A DNA stretch of 64,000 nucleotides, from positions 69,272-133,271 of the forward strand of contig JAFUQP010000007.1 of the NCBI GenBank assembly GCA_017472305.1, read 5' to 3'. The translations under genes were made by a program, and so were the position numbers. The DNA is from Clostridia bacterium (lineage in GTDB: Bacteria > Bacillota > Clostridia > Oscillospirales > CAG-272). Shown here piece by piece: positions 14,905 through 25,053 of the stretch; within the stretch, counting starts at the first letter, position 1, and every line of letters starts with the position of its first letter. The notes under the pieces were generated by a model, which was not told the origin of the DNA, did no database searches, and saw only the letters and a program-made list of their open reading frames with translations.

Positions 14905-17148
14905 GTGAAATCAAGGGTAAAGAGAACGACCGAAAAAAGAATTACGGCTATACTTACGGCATTTTTTCTTTTCGCAGGATATCTGCTTTTTAACATATTT
15001 CGACTATGCTTTGTAAATTACGGATATTACAAGGAAAAAACCTACGACCAGGTAACGACAACAGCTCCTCTTATTGCCAAGCGCGGCAGAATATACGACA
15101 GAAACTTGAATATACTCGCAAGGAGCGATACGAGCTGGAGAATATTCGTATCAACCAAGGATATAAAGACCGCAAGCAAAAGGGACGGCAAGGACTACGC
15201 AAGGACAATCGCAGACGGACTGTCACCTATCCTCTCAGAGTCAAGCGATACGCTATATAAAAAAATCACAGAGTCGAAGGTGCTCGACGTCACTCTGAAA
15301 AAAGCGGCAAGCGAAGATGAATACCGCAAAACACTTGAATTTATTGACGAGAAATCGCTCGAGGCGCTTGTTTTTACCGAGGCTCAAAGCTCGCGCGAGT
15401 ACCCGTATGATACGATGGCGGCACACGTACTGGGATTTACGGGAAGCGACAGCCAGGGGCTCTACGGGCTTGAATATCAGTACGACAGTATTCTTTCAGG
15501 CAAGGACGGCTATTACGTCTACGCAAAGGACGCTGGCGGAAACGCCCTTGACACCGAGTACAGCTCCTATTTCCCTGCCGAGGACGGCTGCAGTCTTGTA
15601 ACTACACTCGACAGCTTTATTCAGTCGGAGCTGGAGGCAATTCTTGAAAAGGTGCGGGTAAACCACGAGGTACAGAACAGAGTCACCGGTGTAATTATGG
15701 ATACCTCAACGGGTGCTATTTTAGCTATGGCGACCTCCTCCCCCTTTAATCCAAACGAGCCGTTTGTCCTCGATGCGGTATCAATGGAGAAGCTTAATAG
15801 CTCGGGATATGCCGAGGGAAGCGAGGAATACAAGGCTTATAAAACAGAGCTTATGCAGGTAATGTGGTCAAACAAGGCGATAAGCGAAACCTACGAGCCG
15901 GGCTCGACCTTCAAGATTGTGACGGTTTCGGCAGCCCTCGATACAGGTGTTGCACATCTCGATGACACCTTCAGCTGCCCCGGCTACAGAGAGGTAGGCG
16001 GCTGGAGAATAAAATGCCACAAGGTCGGCGGTCACGGCTCGGGCTTCAATCTCGCCTACGGACTCCAGATGTCCTGCAACCCCTGTATGATTTCTTTGTC
16101 CGAGCGTCTTGGAAGCAACAGCTTCTATTCATACGTCGAGCGTTTCGGCTACTTTGAAAAGACGGGAATAGATTTGCCGAGCGAGGCAAGAACGATTTTC
16201 CACAAGGAAGAAGCCCTCGGTCCGACAGAGCTTGCAACGGCATCGTTCGGGCAGAGGTTTAAGGTCACGGTAATAAATCAGCTGACGGCAATTGCCGCTG
16301 TCGCAAACGGCGGAAGGCTTGTCACCCCTTACGTCGTAGAGAAAATAATTGACGCAAACGGAAACACCGTCACTACGCACGAATCCGAGGTTCGCCGTCA
16401 GGTTATTTCCGAGGAGGTAGCGAAAACAGTATCCGACATTCTTATTGAGGGCGTCAGCGGCGATGGTGGCGCAAAAAACGCAGGTGTCAGCGGCTACGAC
16501 ATAGCGGCAAAAACCGGAACCTCACAGAAATTCGACGTTCTGGACGAGAACGGAAATTCATATCTCCGTATCGGCTCCACTGTCGCTTATTCCACAGATG
16601 CCGATAGCGGTGTTGCAATGATTTTGGTTGTTGACGAGCCTACCACCGCCGTTAAATACGGAAGCGTTGTCGCCGCCCCTTATATTTCGGAGCTTATGGC
16701 TTCTGTTCTTCCCTATCTTGAATACAGGTCTGATAGCGAGGATTTCAGCTTTACGGTTGAAAACTACGTCGGTATGAATGCCGAAACGGCGAAGGCAAAG
16801 CTAGGTAGCGAGAAAATAAACTATGAAATTATCGGTGACGGAAGCACCGTTATCGCTCAATCCCCCGCCGCAGGAGATAGCTTCAGCTATTCCGTATCGA
16901 AGGTTCTGCTTTATACCTCAAAAGGCTTTGAGGAATATTCTACAGTCCCAAGCCTTGTCGGACTTCCACTCTCCGACGCAATAAAGGCTGCACTGTCAAG
17001 CGGTCTTAACGTTAAGCTTCTCGGAATAGAGGCATCGTCTGCCGATGGGGACGACGTAATATGCGAGCAATCGCTGCCGCCCGATAATAAAGTTAAACGT
17101 GGCACGGTTATTTCCCTGCGCGCGCTAAAAACCGATTACTGCGACTGA
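14905..17148 (+). CDS. PASTA-domain class B penicillin-binding protein (FtsI/SpoVD type)
   Basis: A 747-residue D,D-transpeptidase for septal or spore peptidoglycan. N-terminal membrane anchor (about 12-32), PBP dimerisation domain with RGRIYDRNLNILA, transpeptidase motifs STFK (S334-K337), SCN (390-392) and KTG (536-538), then two C-terminal PASTA domains (about 610-747). I chose GTG at 14905 because GGAGA lies 5 nt before it; the ATG at 14860 falls inside the terminator hairpin and would add 15 residues. PASTA domains occur in both SpoVD and some PBP2B proteins, and only one such gene is present here, so I leave the symbol open. Confidence 0.92.
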   Translation: MKSRVKRTTEKRITAILTAFFLFAGYLLFNIFRLCFVNYGYYKEKTYDQVTTTAPLIAKRGRIYDRNLNILARSDTSWRIFVSTKDIKTASKRDGKDYARTIADGLSPILSESSDTLYKKITESKVLDVTLKKAASEDEYRKTLEFIDEKSLEALVFTEAQSSREYPYDTMAAHVLGFTGSDSQGLYGLEYQYDSILSGKDGYYVYAKDAGGNALDTEYSSYFPAEDGCSLVTTLDSFIQSELEAILEKVRVNHEVQNRVTGVIMDTSTGAILAMATSSPFNPNEPFVLDAVSMEKLNSSGYAEGSEEYKAYKTELMQVMWSNKAISETYEPGSTFKIVTVSAALDTGVAHLDDTFSCPGYREVGGWRIKCHKVGGHGSGFNLAYGLQMSCNPCMISLSERLGSNSFYSYVERFGYFEKTGIDLPSEARTIFHKEEALGPTELATASFGQRFKVTVINQLTAIAAVANGGRLVTPYVVEKIIDANGNTVTTHESEVRRQVISEEVAKTVSDILIEGVSGDGGAKNAGVSGYDIAAKTGTSQKFDVLDENGNSYLRIGSTVAYSTDADSGVAMILVVDEPTTAVKYGSVVAAPYISELMASVLPYLEYRSDSEDFSFTVENYVGMNAETAKAKLGSEKINYEIIGDGSTVIAQSPAAGDSFSYSVSKVLLYTSKGFEEYSTVPSLVGLPLSDAIKAALSSGLNVKLLGIEASSADGDDVICEQSLPPDNKVKRGTVISLRALKTDYCD

Positions 17149-17160
17149 ATGGAGACTAAT

Positions 17161-18615
17161 ATGAAAATTTCAGAACTGATATTTGAAAAGGAAATAATAT
17201 ATACGACTGCCGATTTATCCCTCGAAATAACCGATATTTCCCGCGAGGGCGGAAGGATTAGCGCAAAAACGCTCTTGTTTGTTCTTAAAAGCAATACCGT
17301 TTTGGATTTTTCAGACGGTAAAACGTTTCCCTGTGCGGTCGTTTCGGACGGACTTATCGAAGGAATACCCGACGTACCTCAAATTATAGTTGATAACCCA
17401 AGGGAAATATACGCAAATGCCTACTCCCGCTTCTTCGGCGTAGACTATAGCAAATTCTCGGTTATCGGGGTCACGGGAACGAACGGAAAAACCACCACAG
17501 CCTCGCTAATAGCACATATTTTACGAGAAAACGGTCACAAGGTCGGTTATTTCGGCACGGGGCGAATTGATATTGACGGCGAGCTTCTCTCGGACAAATA
17601 TTATTCAATGACTACCCCCGACCCCGAGCTTCTTTACCTGTATCTAAAAAGAATGGAGCTATCCTCCTGCAGCTACGTCGTAATGGAGGTGTCAAGCCAC
17701 TCGCTTGCTCTTGAAAAGGTGTCACCGATTCCGTTTGAGTACGCGGTGTTTACCAATTTAAGCGAGGAGCATCTCGATTTTCACGGTACTATGGAGGAGT
17801 ACTATCTTTCAAAGAAAAAGCTTGTAGAGGGAGCAAAGAACTCTGTAATAAACCTCGACGACGCATACGGGCGGCGGCTGGTCGGTGAAATTTCCGGAAG
17901 GTGCGTTACCGTCGGCGCTCTCTATTCCGCCGATATTAACGCAAGAGAGGTTGAAAACCTCGGCTTTGGCGGAATAAGATACATATATAAAGCAAAGAAA
18001 TTCCTATTCAGAATGAGCTCACCCCTTGCCGGTATCTACAACGTATACAACACTATGCTTGCCGCGGCAGCCTGCACGGATATCGGTATTCTTCCCTACA
18101 GAGTTAAGGAATGTATTGCGGATTTTTCGGGTGTCGCGGGAAGATTTGAAATAATCAGGGACAAAATAACGGTAATAATCGACTACGCTCACACGGAAAA
18201 GGCGTTTACCTCGGTATTAAAAAGTATACGAAGCGCTATGGCGCCAAAAGGACGGCTTACTGTGGTATTCGGCTGCGGCGGTGAGCGCGACAGAGAAAAA
18301 CGCCCGAAAATGGCTCGCGCGGCAGAAGCCTATGCAGACAAAACGGTAGTCACCGAGGATAATTCAAGGGGCGAAGATACTATGGATATAATATTCGAGG
18401 TCGCCTCGGGCTTCTCTGGTGATGCTTTTGAGATTTGCAGGGACCGCGAGAGCGCGATAGAGATGGCAATACTTGAAGCCGCAGACGGAGATACCGTAGC
18501 AATTCTCGGAAAGGGTGCAGAGGGGTATCTGATAGACAAGGACGGATACACCGACTACAGCGAGAGAGGGGTCGTGCTTTGTGCGCTGAAAAAAAGAGGA
18601 GAACGGACAAAATGA
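17161..18615 (+). CDS. murE: UDP-MurNAc-tripeptide synthetase MurE
   Basis: Adds the third stem-peptide amino acid. The 484 residues carry the ATP loop GVTGTNGKTTT, the TTPDPE substrate motif, MEVSSHSLALEKV with the carbamylated-lysine region, and DNSR in the C-terminal domain, where DNPR marks meso-diaminopimelate enzymes; the retained Arg favours diaminopimelate over lysine. The ATG at 17161 has GGAGA six bases before it; an ATG at 17149 overlaps that site. Confidence 0.94.
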   Translation: MKISELIFEKEIIYTTADLSLEITDISREGGRISAKTLLFVLKSNTVLDFSDGKTFPCAVVSDGLIEGIPDVPQIIVDNPREIYANAYSRFFGVDYSKFSVIGVTGTNGKTTTASLIAHILRENGHKVGYFGTGRIDIDGELLSDKYYSMTTPDPELLYLYLKRMELSSCSYVVMEVSSHSLALEKVSPIPFEYAVFTNLSEEHLDFHGTMEEYYLSKKKLVEGAKNSVINLDDAYGRRLVGEISGRCVTVGALYSADINAREVENLGFGGIRYIYKAKKFLFRMSSPLAGIYNVYNTMLAAAACTDIGILPYRVKECIADFSGVAGRFEIIRDKITVIIDYAHTEKAFTSVLKSIRSAMAPKGRLTVVFGCGGERDREKRPKMARAAEAYADKTVVTEDNSRGEDTMDIIFEVASGFSGDAFEICRDRESAIEMAILEAADGDTVAILGKGAEGYLIDKDGYTDYSERGVVLCALKKRGERTK

Positions 18616-19943
18616 GAATAAAGCTCGGTATACCTCTTACCGTGTCAGAGGTTCGCTTTGCCATTCTGGGAGAAGACGTCAGCGACACAAGAACCATAAC
18701 TCATATTTCCACCTCGTCCGAAACCTCTATGCGAGGAGATTTATTCTTTGCGCTTAAGGGCAAATTCCGCGACGGTGAAACCTTTGTAAGAGATGCAAAA
18801 TCCCGCGGCGCGCTGACCGTTTCGGCAATAGACGGAGATATAATCTGCACGTCAACTATATCGGCGCTTCTCTCACTTGCAAAATACTACAAATCAAAGC
18901 TCAAAAGCCTCCGAAAGACGGTTGCTATCACGGGAAGCGTTGGCAAAACCACGACGAAGGAATTTACCTTCGAGCTTCTTTCCGACAGCTTTCGCGTGCA
19001 TAAAAACCAAGGAAACTACAATAATGATATCGGGCTTCCGCTAAGTATTCTGTCGGCTCCGAAAGACACCGAGGTGTTGCTTCTTGAGATGGGAATGAAC
19101 CACCCGGGCGAAATTGCAAGGCTTACCGAATGTGCAGAGCCTGATATTGCGGTAATAACCAATATAGGAACCGCTCATATCGGAAACCTCGGCTCAAGAG
19201 AGAAGATTGCCGAGGCAAAGCTCGAGATAATCAGCGGCGGCGCAAGGCTCATAGCACCTTACGGCGAGCCGCTTCTTAGTGAATATACCGACACAAGCTT
19301 CTCCGCTGCCGACAGCTCTGCTGACGTCTGTGTTACAAGAGAGCTATCCGAGCTCACCGTATACCGAGAGGGTAAAAAAGAGCTTTCCGCAAGCTTTTCT
19401 CCGCTCGGCCCTCAATTCGTAAGCTGTCTTGCCGCCGCGACAGCGGTTGCAGCGGAGCTATCGGTCAGCGGCGAGAAAATAGCGCACGGCATTGAGAGAA
19501 TAAAGGGCTCAAGCACTCGTATAAGTATTATGAAGCTTGGAGAGCTTACGGTTGTTGAGGATTGCTACAACGCCTCCCTTGAGTCATTTATTGCGGATTT
19601 CAAGCTTCTCGACGAGCTTTCCCCGACCTCAAAAAGCGCTATGATTGGTACGATAATGGAGCTTGGCGAGCTCAGCGTGTCTATCCATTATGCGCTCGGC
19701 TGTGAGGCGGCACGGGCGGGACTTGACAGGCTTTATCTTATCGGTGAGATGTCCTCCCACGTAAAGCGAGGTGCTATGCGCTTCGGTATGAAGGAGAACA
19801 GCATTTTTACAGCAGCTACGCACAGCGACGCGGCAAAGGCCGTCAGAAAAAATTACGTCCCCGGAGAGGCACTTCTTATTAAAGGCTCGAGAGCCGCTAT
19901 GATGGAAAAGGCTGTAAGCTATCTTAAAAACGAATTCACATAA
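18612..19943 (+). CDS. murF: UDP-MurNAc-tripeptide-D-alanyl-D-alanine ligase MurF
   Basis: Adds D-Ala-D-Ala to the UDP-MurNAc tripeptide. The 443 residues have DTRTITHISTSSETSMRGDLFFAL in the N-terminal domain, GSVGKTTTKEF as ATP loop, NYNNDIGLPLS, EMGMNHPGEI and EDCYNASLES. The ATG overlaps the murE stop (ATGA), with AGAGGAGAA upstream. The tail between this gene and mraY (19944-20015) contains a CGTAGGC/GCCTACG inverted repeat without a T run. Confidence 0.95.
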   Translation: MRIKLGIPLTVSEVRFAILGEDVSDTRTITHISTSSETSMRGDLFFALKGKFRDGETFVRDAKSRGALTVSAIDGDIICTSTISALLSLAKYYKSKLKSLRKTVAITGSVGKTTTKEFTFELLSDSFRVHKNQGNYNNDIGLPLSILSAPKDTEVLLLEMGMNHPGEIARLTECAEPDIAVITNIGTAHIGNLGSREKIAEAKLEIISGGARLIAPYGEPLLSEYTDTSFSAADSSADVCVTRELSELTVYREGKKELSASFSPLGPQFVSCLAAATAVAAELSVSGEKIAHGIERIKGSSTRISIMKLGELTVVEDCYNASLESFIADFKLLDELSPTSKSAMIGTIMELGELSVSIHYALGCEAARAGLDRLYLIGEMSSHVKRGAMRFGMKENSIFTAATHSDAAKAVRKNYVPGEALLIKGSRAAMMEKAVSYLKNEFT

Positions 19944-20015
19944 AACGTAGGCAAACATTTTTCCGCACTGCGCCTACGCGAAAAAAATCCGAGGCAAAAA
20001 GAACGGAGAAAAAAT

Positions 20016-21002
20016 ATGACAGACAATTATCTACTGCTTTACGTATTTATTTTTCTTTTAACTCTGCTTATGACGGCGATAAGCGAAAGGAAGCTCGTTC
20101 CATTGCTTGGAAGGCGCGCGCATCAGCCGATATACGAGGAGGGTCCTGCCTGGCACAGAGGCAAGGAAGGTACGCCTACTATGGGCGGACTTGCTTTTCT
20201 GATTTCGGTTTCCGTATCACTCCTTATATCCGCGGCTATTATGCTTCACAGCGGAAACAACCGCTCGGCTTCGTCTCAGCTTCTTATTCTTCTTTTCTCG
20301 CTTTTGAACGCTCTTATCGGGGTTATCGACGATATCGCAAAATTAAAAAAGCAGAAAAACAAGGGGCTCTCCCCTATACAGAAAATCATAGGTCAGCTTG
20401 CCGCGGCTATTATTTTTCTTGCCTTGCGCGCAAAGGTATTCGGGGCTACGACGGCTGTTGAATTCTCCTTCGGTAAAATTGAGCTAGGTATATTCTACTA
20501 TCCCCTTGCGCTGCTTCTCTTACTCGGCATTGTCAACTGTGCAAATCTGACCGACGGAATAGACGGACTTGCCTCAAGCGTTGCCTTCACCGTAGGGGTG
20601 TCGCTATTTTACTTTTCGGCTTTTTCTTACCCGGAGGTAGCGCTCTCCTCCGCCGCGCTTGTCGGTGCCACGCTCGGATTTCTTTTCTTTAATATAAATC
20701 CTGCGAAAATATTTATGGGGGACACCGGCTCGCTCTTTCTTGGCGCGCTTGCGGTTTCTATGGCTTTCTCACTGAAAAACCCCTTCTTAATAATTCCCGT
20801 ATGCTCTGTATACGTTATCGAGGGGATATCAGTAATTTTACAGGTTGTCTTTTTCAAAGCAACGGGCAAGCGGCTGTTCAGAATGGCGCCCTTACACCAC
20901 CACCTTGAAAGGCTCGGTATGAGCGAAACGAAAATATGTATGATAGCAATGACGCTGACACTCGCCACCGCTTTTTTGACCTTCTTCCTTTTATCTCTGT
21001 AA
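20016..21002 (+). CDS. mraY: Phospho-MurNAc-pentapeptide transferase MraY
   Basis: Integral membrane enzyme making lipid I from UDP-MurNAc-pentapeptide and undecaprenyl phosphate. The 328 residues have about ten transmembrane segments, PTMGG (near 54), the GVIDDIAK aspartate motif, NLTDGIDGLASS, NPAKIFMGDTGSLFLG, and APLHHHLE. Normal length. GGAGAAAA precedes the ATG. Confidence 0.96.
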   Translation: MTDNYLLLYVFIFLLTLLMTAISERKLVPLLGRRAHQPIYEEGPAWHRGKEGTPTMGGLAFLISVSVSLLISAAIMLHSGNNRSASSQLLILLFSLLNALIGVIDDIAKLKKQKNKGLSPIQKIIGQLAAAIIFLALRAKVFGATTAVEFSFGKIELGIFYYPLALLLLLGIVNCANLTDGIDGLASSVAFTVGVSLFYFSAFSYPEVALSSAALVGATLGFLFFNINPAKIFMGDTGSLFLGALAVSMAFSLKNPFLIIPVCSVYVIEGISVILQVVFFKATGKRLFRMAPLHHHLERLGMSETKICMIAMTLTLATAFLTFFLLSL

Positions 21003-21006
21003 TGCT

Positions 21007-22179
21007 ATGAAATCATTAATCAGAATAATTTCTGCAAATTCTAAACGGGAAAGCAATCAGGAAAAGAAACAGGGCGGGATTGACTTCGTTTTTCTTCTCC
21101 TTGTTTTTACTGTTACGCTCTTTGGAACCGTTATGGTTTTCAGTGCCGGCGGGGCTTACGCAAAAACGAGATACGGTGACGAGTATTATTTTATAAAAAA
21201 GCAGGCGGTTTGGCTGCTTATAGGAATTGCGGTTATGTATTTATCCTCAAGAGTACGCCCGGAAATCTACAGAAAATACACTCCGCATCTGTACTGTGCG
21301 ACACTCGTTTTGCTCGTGCTTGTGCTGCTCGTGGGCTTCGTTGGCAACGGAGCTCAGCGTTGGATTTCGATAGGTCCATTGACTATTCAGCCCTCGGAAA
21401 TCGCAAAGCTTTCTCTCGTTATGATGCTATCAAAATATTTCAACGACAAGCAAGAGCTCTCCTCCGACATTCACTCCGAAAAAAACATTTTCGTATACGG
21501 AACGCTTATCCCCTGTCTTATTATGCTCGTTCCCATAATACTCGTTATGCTTCAAAAGCATCTTTCCTGTATTATTATACTTGGGACGATAGGGCTTCTT
21601 CTGATCTTCGCCGCAGGTGTCAACCCGAAATACATATACGGCTTCTGCATCGCGGCAGCTGCGGGAATAACGTCGCTTGCGCTATTTACCGATTACACAA
21701 AGGAACGAATAACTGTATGGCAAAACCCCGAGGCGTATAAGCTGACAGGCGGCTGGCAAACGCTCCAGGGACTTATGGCTATAGGCTCGGGGGGACTGTT
21801 CGGTGTGGGGCTCGGCAACAGTATTATGAAGCACTGCTACGTGTCAGAGCCCGCGAACGATATGATATTCGCTATTCTCTGCGAGGAGCTCGGGCTTTTC
21901 GGGGCGGCTCTTGCACTTTTCGTATTCGGAGCTCTTGTTCTGCGCGGCACAAAAATCGCCCTTAACTCATCTGACACCTACTCGCGTCTTGTAGCACTAG
22001 GAATTTGTATAAAAATGGCAACTCAGGTGCTACTAAACGTTGCTGTAGTTACAAACACTATACCAAACACCGGTATATCGCTTCCATTCTTCAGCTACGG
22101 CGGCTCGTCGCTTATTATGCTTTTCTTTGAAATGGGCATAATACTTTCTATCTCGAGAAGCTCGCGATTAACAAAATGA
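21007..22179 (+). CDS. ftsW: SEDS-family lipid II flippase/polymerase FtsW
   Basis: A 390-residue polytopic membrane protein (ten predicted segments) with GAQRWISIGPLTIQPSEIAKLS, AYKLTGGWQTLQGLMAIGSGGLFGVGLGNS, DMIFAILCEELGL and the C-terminal PNTGISLPFFSYGGSSL, all SEDS hallmarks. By partnership with the class B PBP it is the septal glycan polymerase (FtsW or the sporulation form SpoVE). It starts 4 bp after mraY with no clear ribosome site, so coupling is likely. murD, usual at this spot, is missing. Confidence 0.93.
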   Translation: MKSLIRIISANSKRESNQEKKQGGIDFVFLLLVFTVTLFGTVMVFSAGGAYAKTRYGDEYYFIKKQAVWLLIGIAVMYLSSRVRPEIYRKYTPHLYCATLVLLVLVLLVGFVGNGAQRWISIGPLTIQPSEIAKLSLVMMLSKYFNDKQELSSDIHSEKNIFVYGTLIPCLIMLVPIILVMLQKHLSCIIILGTIGLLLIFAAGVNPKYIYGFCIAAAAGITSLALFTDYTKERITVWQNPEAYKLTGGWQTLQGLMAIGSGGLFGVGLGNSIMKHCYVSEPANDMIFAILCEELGLFGAALALFVFGALVLRGTKIALNSSDTYSRLVALGICIKMATQVLLNVAVVTNTIPNTGISLPFFSYGGSSLIMLFFEMGIILSISRSSRLTK

Positions 22180-22352
22180 TACTGATTTGAGGTTAGTGTG
22201 AAAGAATTATAACATCTAATTCGCTGTTCTATATGTTTTGTGCCCCGAATTTTCGCATTTTTGAGCCAATTCCAAAATGCCGCCGATACGCGGTACCGAA
22301 AATTCATCTATATTTGTTCGGTCGCCCGATAAGCGACAGAATGGAGGTCAAT

Positions 22353-23450
22353 ATGAAAATCGTTTTAACCGGCGGAGGGACCGCGGGACACGTTCACCCT
22401 GCCCTTGCAATTGCCGAGGCGCTGATTGCAAGTGCGGAAAGCTGCGAAATCACCTTCATAGGCAGACGCGGCGGCAAGGAAAACGCGCCTATGAAGGCCG
22501 TCGCTACAAATTTGTACGAAATCGAGATTTACGGAATAAAGAGAAGCCTCTCGCCAAAGAATTTGAAAAGTCTTTTCTGTGCCGTAAGAGCGCGCGGCGA
22601 GGCGAAAAGAATATTAAAGGCTGTAAAGCCCGATATCGTCCTCGGAACAGGCGGCTACGTATGCTGGCCCGTGCTTTCGGCCGCCGCCTCGCTCGGTATT
22701 CCCACGCTTATTCACGAGTCAAATGCATCAGCAGGTCTTGCTACCAAAGCAATTTACAAAAAATGCGACAAGGTTCTAATAAACTACCCCGAAACCGAAA
22801 AGCAACTAAAGGGGGCGAAGGAAATAATCACAGTCGGCAACCCTTTAAGACGCGATTTCTATTCGGTAAACAGGCAGTCTGCACGCAGAGCACTCGGACT
22901 TTGTGAGCGCGACGTTTTCATTCTCTCGTTTGGCGGCAGTCTCGGTGCAGAGGCAATCAACACCGCTGCAACAGAGCTATTAAAAAGCTATTCGTCTAAG
23001 GCGCCTCGGATTAAGCATATACACGCAACAGGAAGAGCGAATTATTCCGACAATCTGCACGGTGAATACAGTCGTGAAAGAAACGGATGCAGAATACTCC
23101 CCTATATCGACAATATGCCAACGCTTCTTCACGCTGCGGATATCGTAATTTGCCGAGCGGGAGCAGTTACTTTGTCGGAGATAAGTGCGGTAGGCGCTGC
23201 CGCTATCCTGATACCTTCTCCAAACGTTACCGATAATCACCAATACAAAAATGCAAAAATCCTATCCGATAGCGGAGCTGCTGTAATTATCGAAGAAAAG
23301 GACCTCACTTTCGAGGTGCTTCTTGAAAAGGTAAAGCTTCTGTCCGAAAAACCCGAAGATAGAAAAAGACTTTCCAAATGTATAGAAAAGTTTGCAAAGC
23401 GCGACTCAACAGACAAAATTTTGAAGATAATTAAAATTGTCGCAAAATAA
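22353..23450 (+). CDS. murG: Undecaprenyldiphospho-muramoylpentapeptide beta-N-acetylglucosaminyltransferase MurG
   Basis: Makes lipid II by adding GlcNAc to lipid I on the inner membrane face. The 365-residue GT-B enzyme has TGGGTAGHVHPALAIAEAL at the N-terminus, GTGGYVCWPVL, HESNASAGLATK, GGSLGAEAIN and the donor site CRAGAVTLSEISAVG. The ATG at 22353 follows GGAGGT; a 40-codon upstream extension is not conserved in sequence character. The gap from ftsW (22180-22352) holds only a 9-bp inverted repeat (GAATTTTCG 22247-22255, CGAAAATTC 22297-22305) of unknown meaning. Confidence 0.95.
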   Translation: MKIVLTGGGTAGHVHPALAIAEALIASAESCEITFIGRRGGKENAPMKAVATNLYEIEIYGIKRSLSPKNLKSLFCAVRARGEAKRILKAVKPDIVLGTGGYVCWPVLSAAASLGIPTLIHESNASAGLATKAIYKKCDKVLINYPETEKQLKGAKEIITVGNPLRRDFYSVNRQSARRALGLCERDVFILSFGGSLGAEAINTAATELLKSYSSKAPRIKHIHATGRANYSDNLHGEYSRERNGCRILPYIDNMPTLLHAADIVICRAGAVTLSEISAVGAAAILIPSPNVTDNHQYKNAKILSDSGAAVIIEEKDLTFEVLLEKVKLLSEKPEDRKRLSKCIEKFAKRDSTDKILKIIKIVAK

Positions 23451-23580
23451 AAAATCGCACGTATATCCATAAAGCGCGAGCCTTTACTCGAAAACCCAAA
23501 AAAATCCCCATTTTCTGCCTCAAATTATCTTCTTATATTTAAAATATTTTTAAATTTTTATTAATATTTAAAATAATTTA

Positions 23581-23609
23581 TTGCACACGCGCTATTAATA
23601 TGATATAAT
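23581..23609 (+). promoter_or_regulatory. Promoter of ftsZ
   Basis: TTGCAC (23581-23586), a 17-bp spacer and TATAAT (23604-23609), 59 bp before the ftsZ ATG. The rest of the 218-bp murG-ftsZ gap is extremely AT-rich. A small 5' UTR hairpin (CGAGC/GCTCG, 23628-23648) sits just ahead of the AGGAGGA ribosome site (23655-23661). ftsZ can thus be expressed independently of the dcw operon. Confidence 0.8.
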
Positions 23610-23668
23610 TAATCATATTTCAAATATTAGCGAGCATGCGGCTCGTTAGAATATAGGAGGACGGTATT

Positions 23669-24922
23669 ATGGAATTCGATTTCGAACAGGAATTTGACAG
23701 TGGCGTTAATATCAAGGTTGTCGGTGTAGGCGGCGGCGGAAACAATGCCGTAAACCGTATGATTTCAACAAATATAAGAGGCGTGGAGTTTATTTCGGTT
23801 AATACCGACAGTCAGGTTCTTGACACCTCCTGCGCCGCAAAGAAACTCGTTATTGGCGACAAGATTACCAGAGGTAAGGGCGCAGGCTCCAACCCCGATA
23901 TAGGTAAAAGAAGCGCTGAGGAATCCATTGAGGCTATAAAGGATGCACTTTCGGGTGCTGATATGGTATTCATTACCGCCGGTATGGGTGGCGGAACAGG
24001 AACAGGCGCAGCTCCCGTAATTGCTAAGGCCGCAAAGGAAATGGGCATACTTACCGTAGGTATCGTAACCAAGCCCTTCGCATTTGAGGGACACAGAAGA
24101 TACGCACAGGCAGAGGCAGGTATTACCGAGCTCTCCAAGTACGTTGACTCGCTTATCGTCATTCCCAACGAAAGACTCAAGCAGGTTGAGGACAGACATA
24201 TTACCCTTGCAAACGCTTTTGAAATTGCTGACGACGTGCTTCGCCGCGGTGTCAAATCGGTATCCGAGCTTATTAACGTTCCCGGCTTTATCAACCTTGA
24301 CTTTGCAGACGTAACCGCAATTATGAAGAACGCGGGATACGCACATATGGGTGTCGGTGCTGCAAAGGGAGCAGACAAGGCGCAGATTGCCGCAATGGAG
24401 GCTATTTCCTCTCCCCTTCTCGAAACCAGCATTACCGGTGCTACCGGTGTTCTTGTCAGCATTATTGCCTCTGAGGATATTCAGCTCGACGAGATTGATG
24501 CCGCTTCCGAGATGATACACGCTGAGGCTCACCCCGATGCAAACATCATTTGGGGCGCGTCCTTTGACCCCTCGCTTCAGGACGAGATGAGAGTTACTAT
24601 CATTGCAACCGGCTTCGTTGCAGATGCTCATAACGCACAGCCCAAGGTTACCGTAAGGGCTACCGCGGAGGCTACCCCCTCCGTTGAGGAAATCGTTGCA
24701 GCCGAGGCAAAGCTTGAGTCGGTTGAGGAGCAGACCGAGAGCACACCCGCAAGTGTTGACGAGGTGCTCAGTGTATTCGACGCAGCAGAGCTCGTTGCAT
24801 CCGAGAAGGCTCCCGAGCCGGAAGCAGAGCCCGAAGTCAAGACTCCCCTTTCGGCATACGCTGACAGCTACGGCGGAATATTCAAGACTATCACCAGAAG
24901 CAAAAAGAAGTTTGATAACTAA
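23669..24922 (+). CDS. ftsZ: Cell division protein FtsZ
   Basis: Tubulin-like GTPase that forms the Z ring. The 417 residues contain [16 protein letters not shown], the GTP signature [26 protein letters not shown] and the T7 loop [10 protein letters not shown]. An acidic, Ala/Glu-rich linker (about 315-395) leads to a short basic conserved tail ([17 protein letters not shown]). No ftsA or sepF is adjacent. A large nested hairpin with a T run downstream (24994-25053) is the likely terminator. Confidence 0.97.
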   Translation: MEFDFEQEFDSGVNIKVVGVGGGGNNAVNRMISTNIRGVEFISVNTDSQVLDTSCAAKKLVIGDKITRGKGAGSNPDIGKRSAEESIEAIKDALSGADMVFITAGMGGGTGTGAAPVIAKAAKEMGILTVGIVTKPFAFEGHRRYAQAEAGITELSKYVDSLIVIPNERLKQVEDRHITLANAFEIADDVLRRGVKSVSELINVPGFINLDFADVTAIMKNAGYAHMGVGAAKGADKAQIAAMEAISSPLLETSITGATGVLVSIIASEDIQLDEIDAASEMIHAEAHPDANIIWGASFDPSLQDEMRVTIIATGFVADAHNAQPKVTVRATAEATPSVEEIVAAEAKLESVEEQTESTPASVDEVLSVFDAAELVASEKAPEPEAEPEVKTPLSAYADSYGGIFKTITRSKKKFDN

Positions 24923-24993
24923 TCCCGAGCGATAGTTATCACCCTGCCGTTCCGATTTACTCGGGAAGCAAACAGGATTAATTTGTCATACAT

Positions 24994-25053
24994 AAAAGCG
25001 CACAGGAATTCTGTCAGAATTATTTCAGACAGCACTCTTGATGCGCTTTTTCT
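24994..25053 (+). terminator. Nested-hairpin terminator downstream of ftsZ
   Basis: An outer stem AAAAGCGCA (24994-25002) with TGCGCTTTT (25042-25050) encloses an inner CTGTC/GACAG stem (25011-25015 with 25028-25032); T residues follow. The near-symmetric A and T flanks would let it work for either strand. Confidence 0.65.

Noticed and set aside
23765..24631. 288-codon minus-strand ORF over ftsZ
   Set aside because: Antisense of FtsZ, Cys- and Ser-rich with no family resemblance. Long shadow frames are common opposite highly expressed genes with this codon bias.
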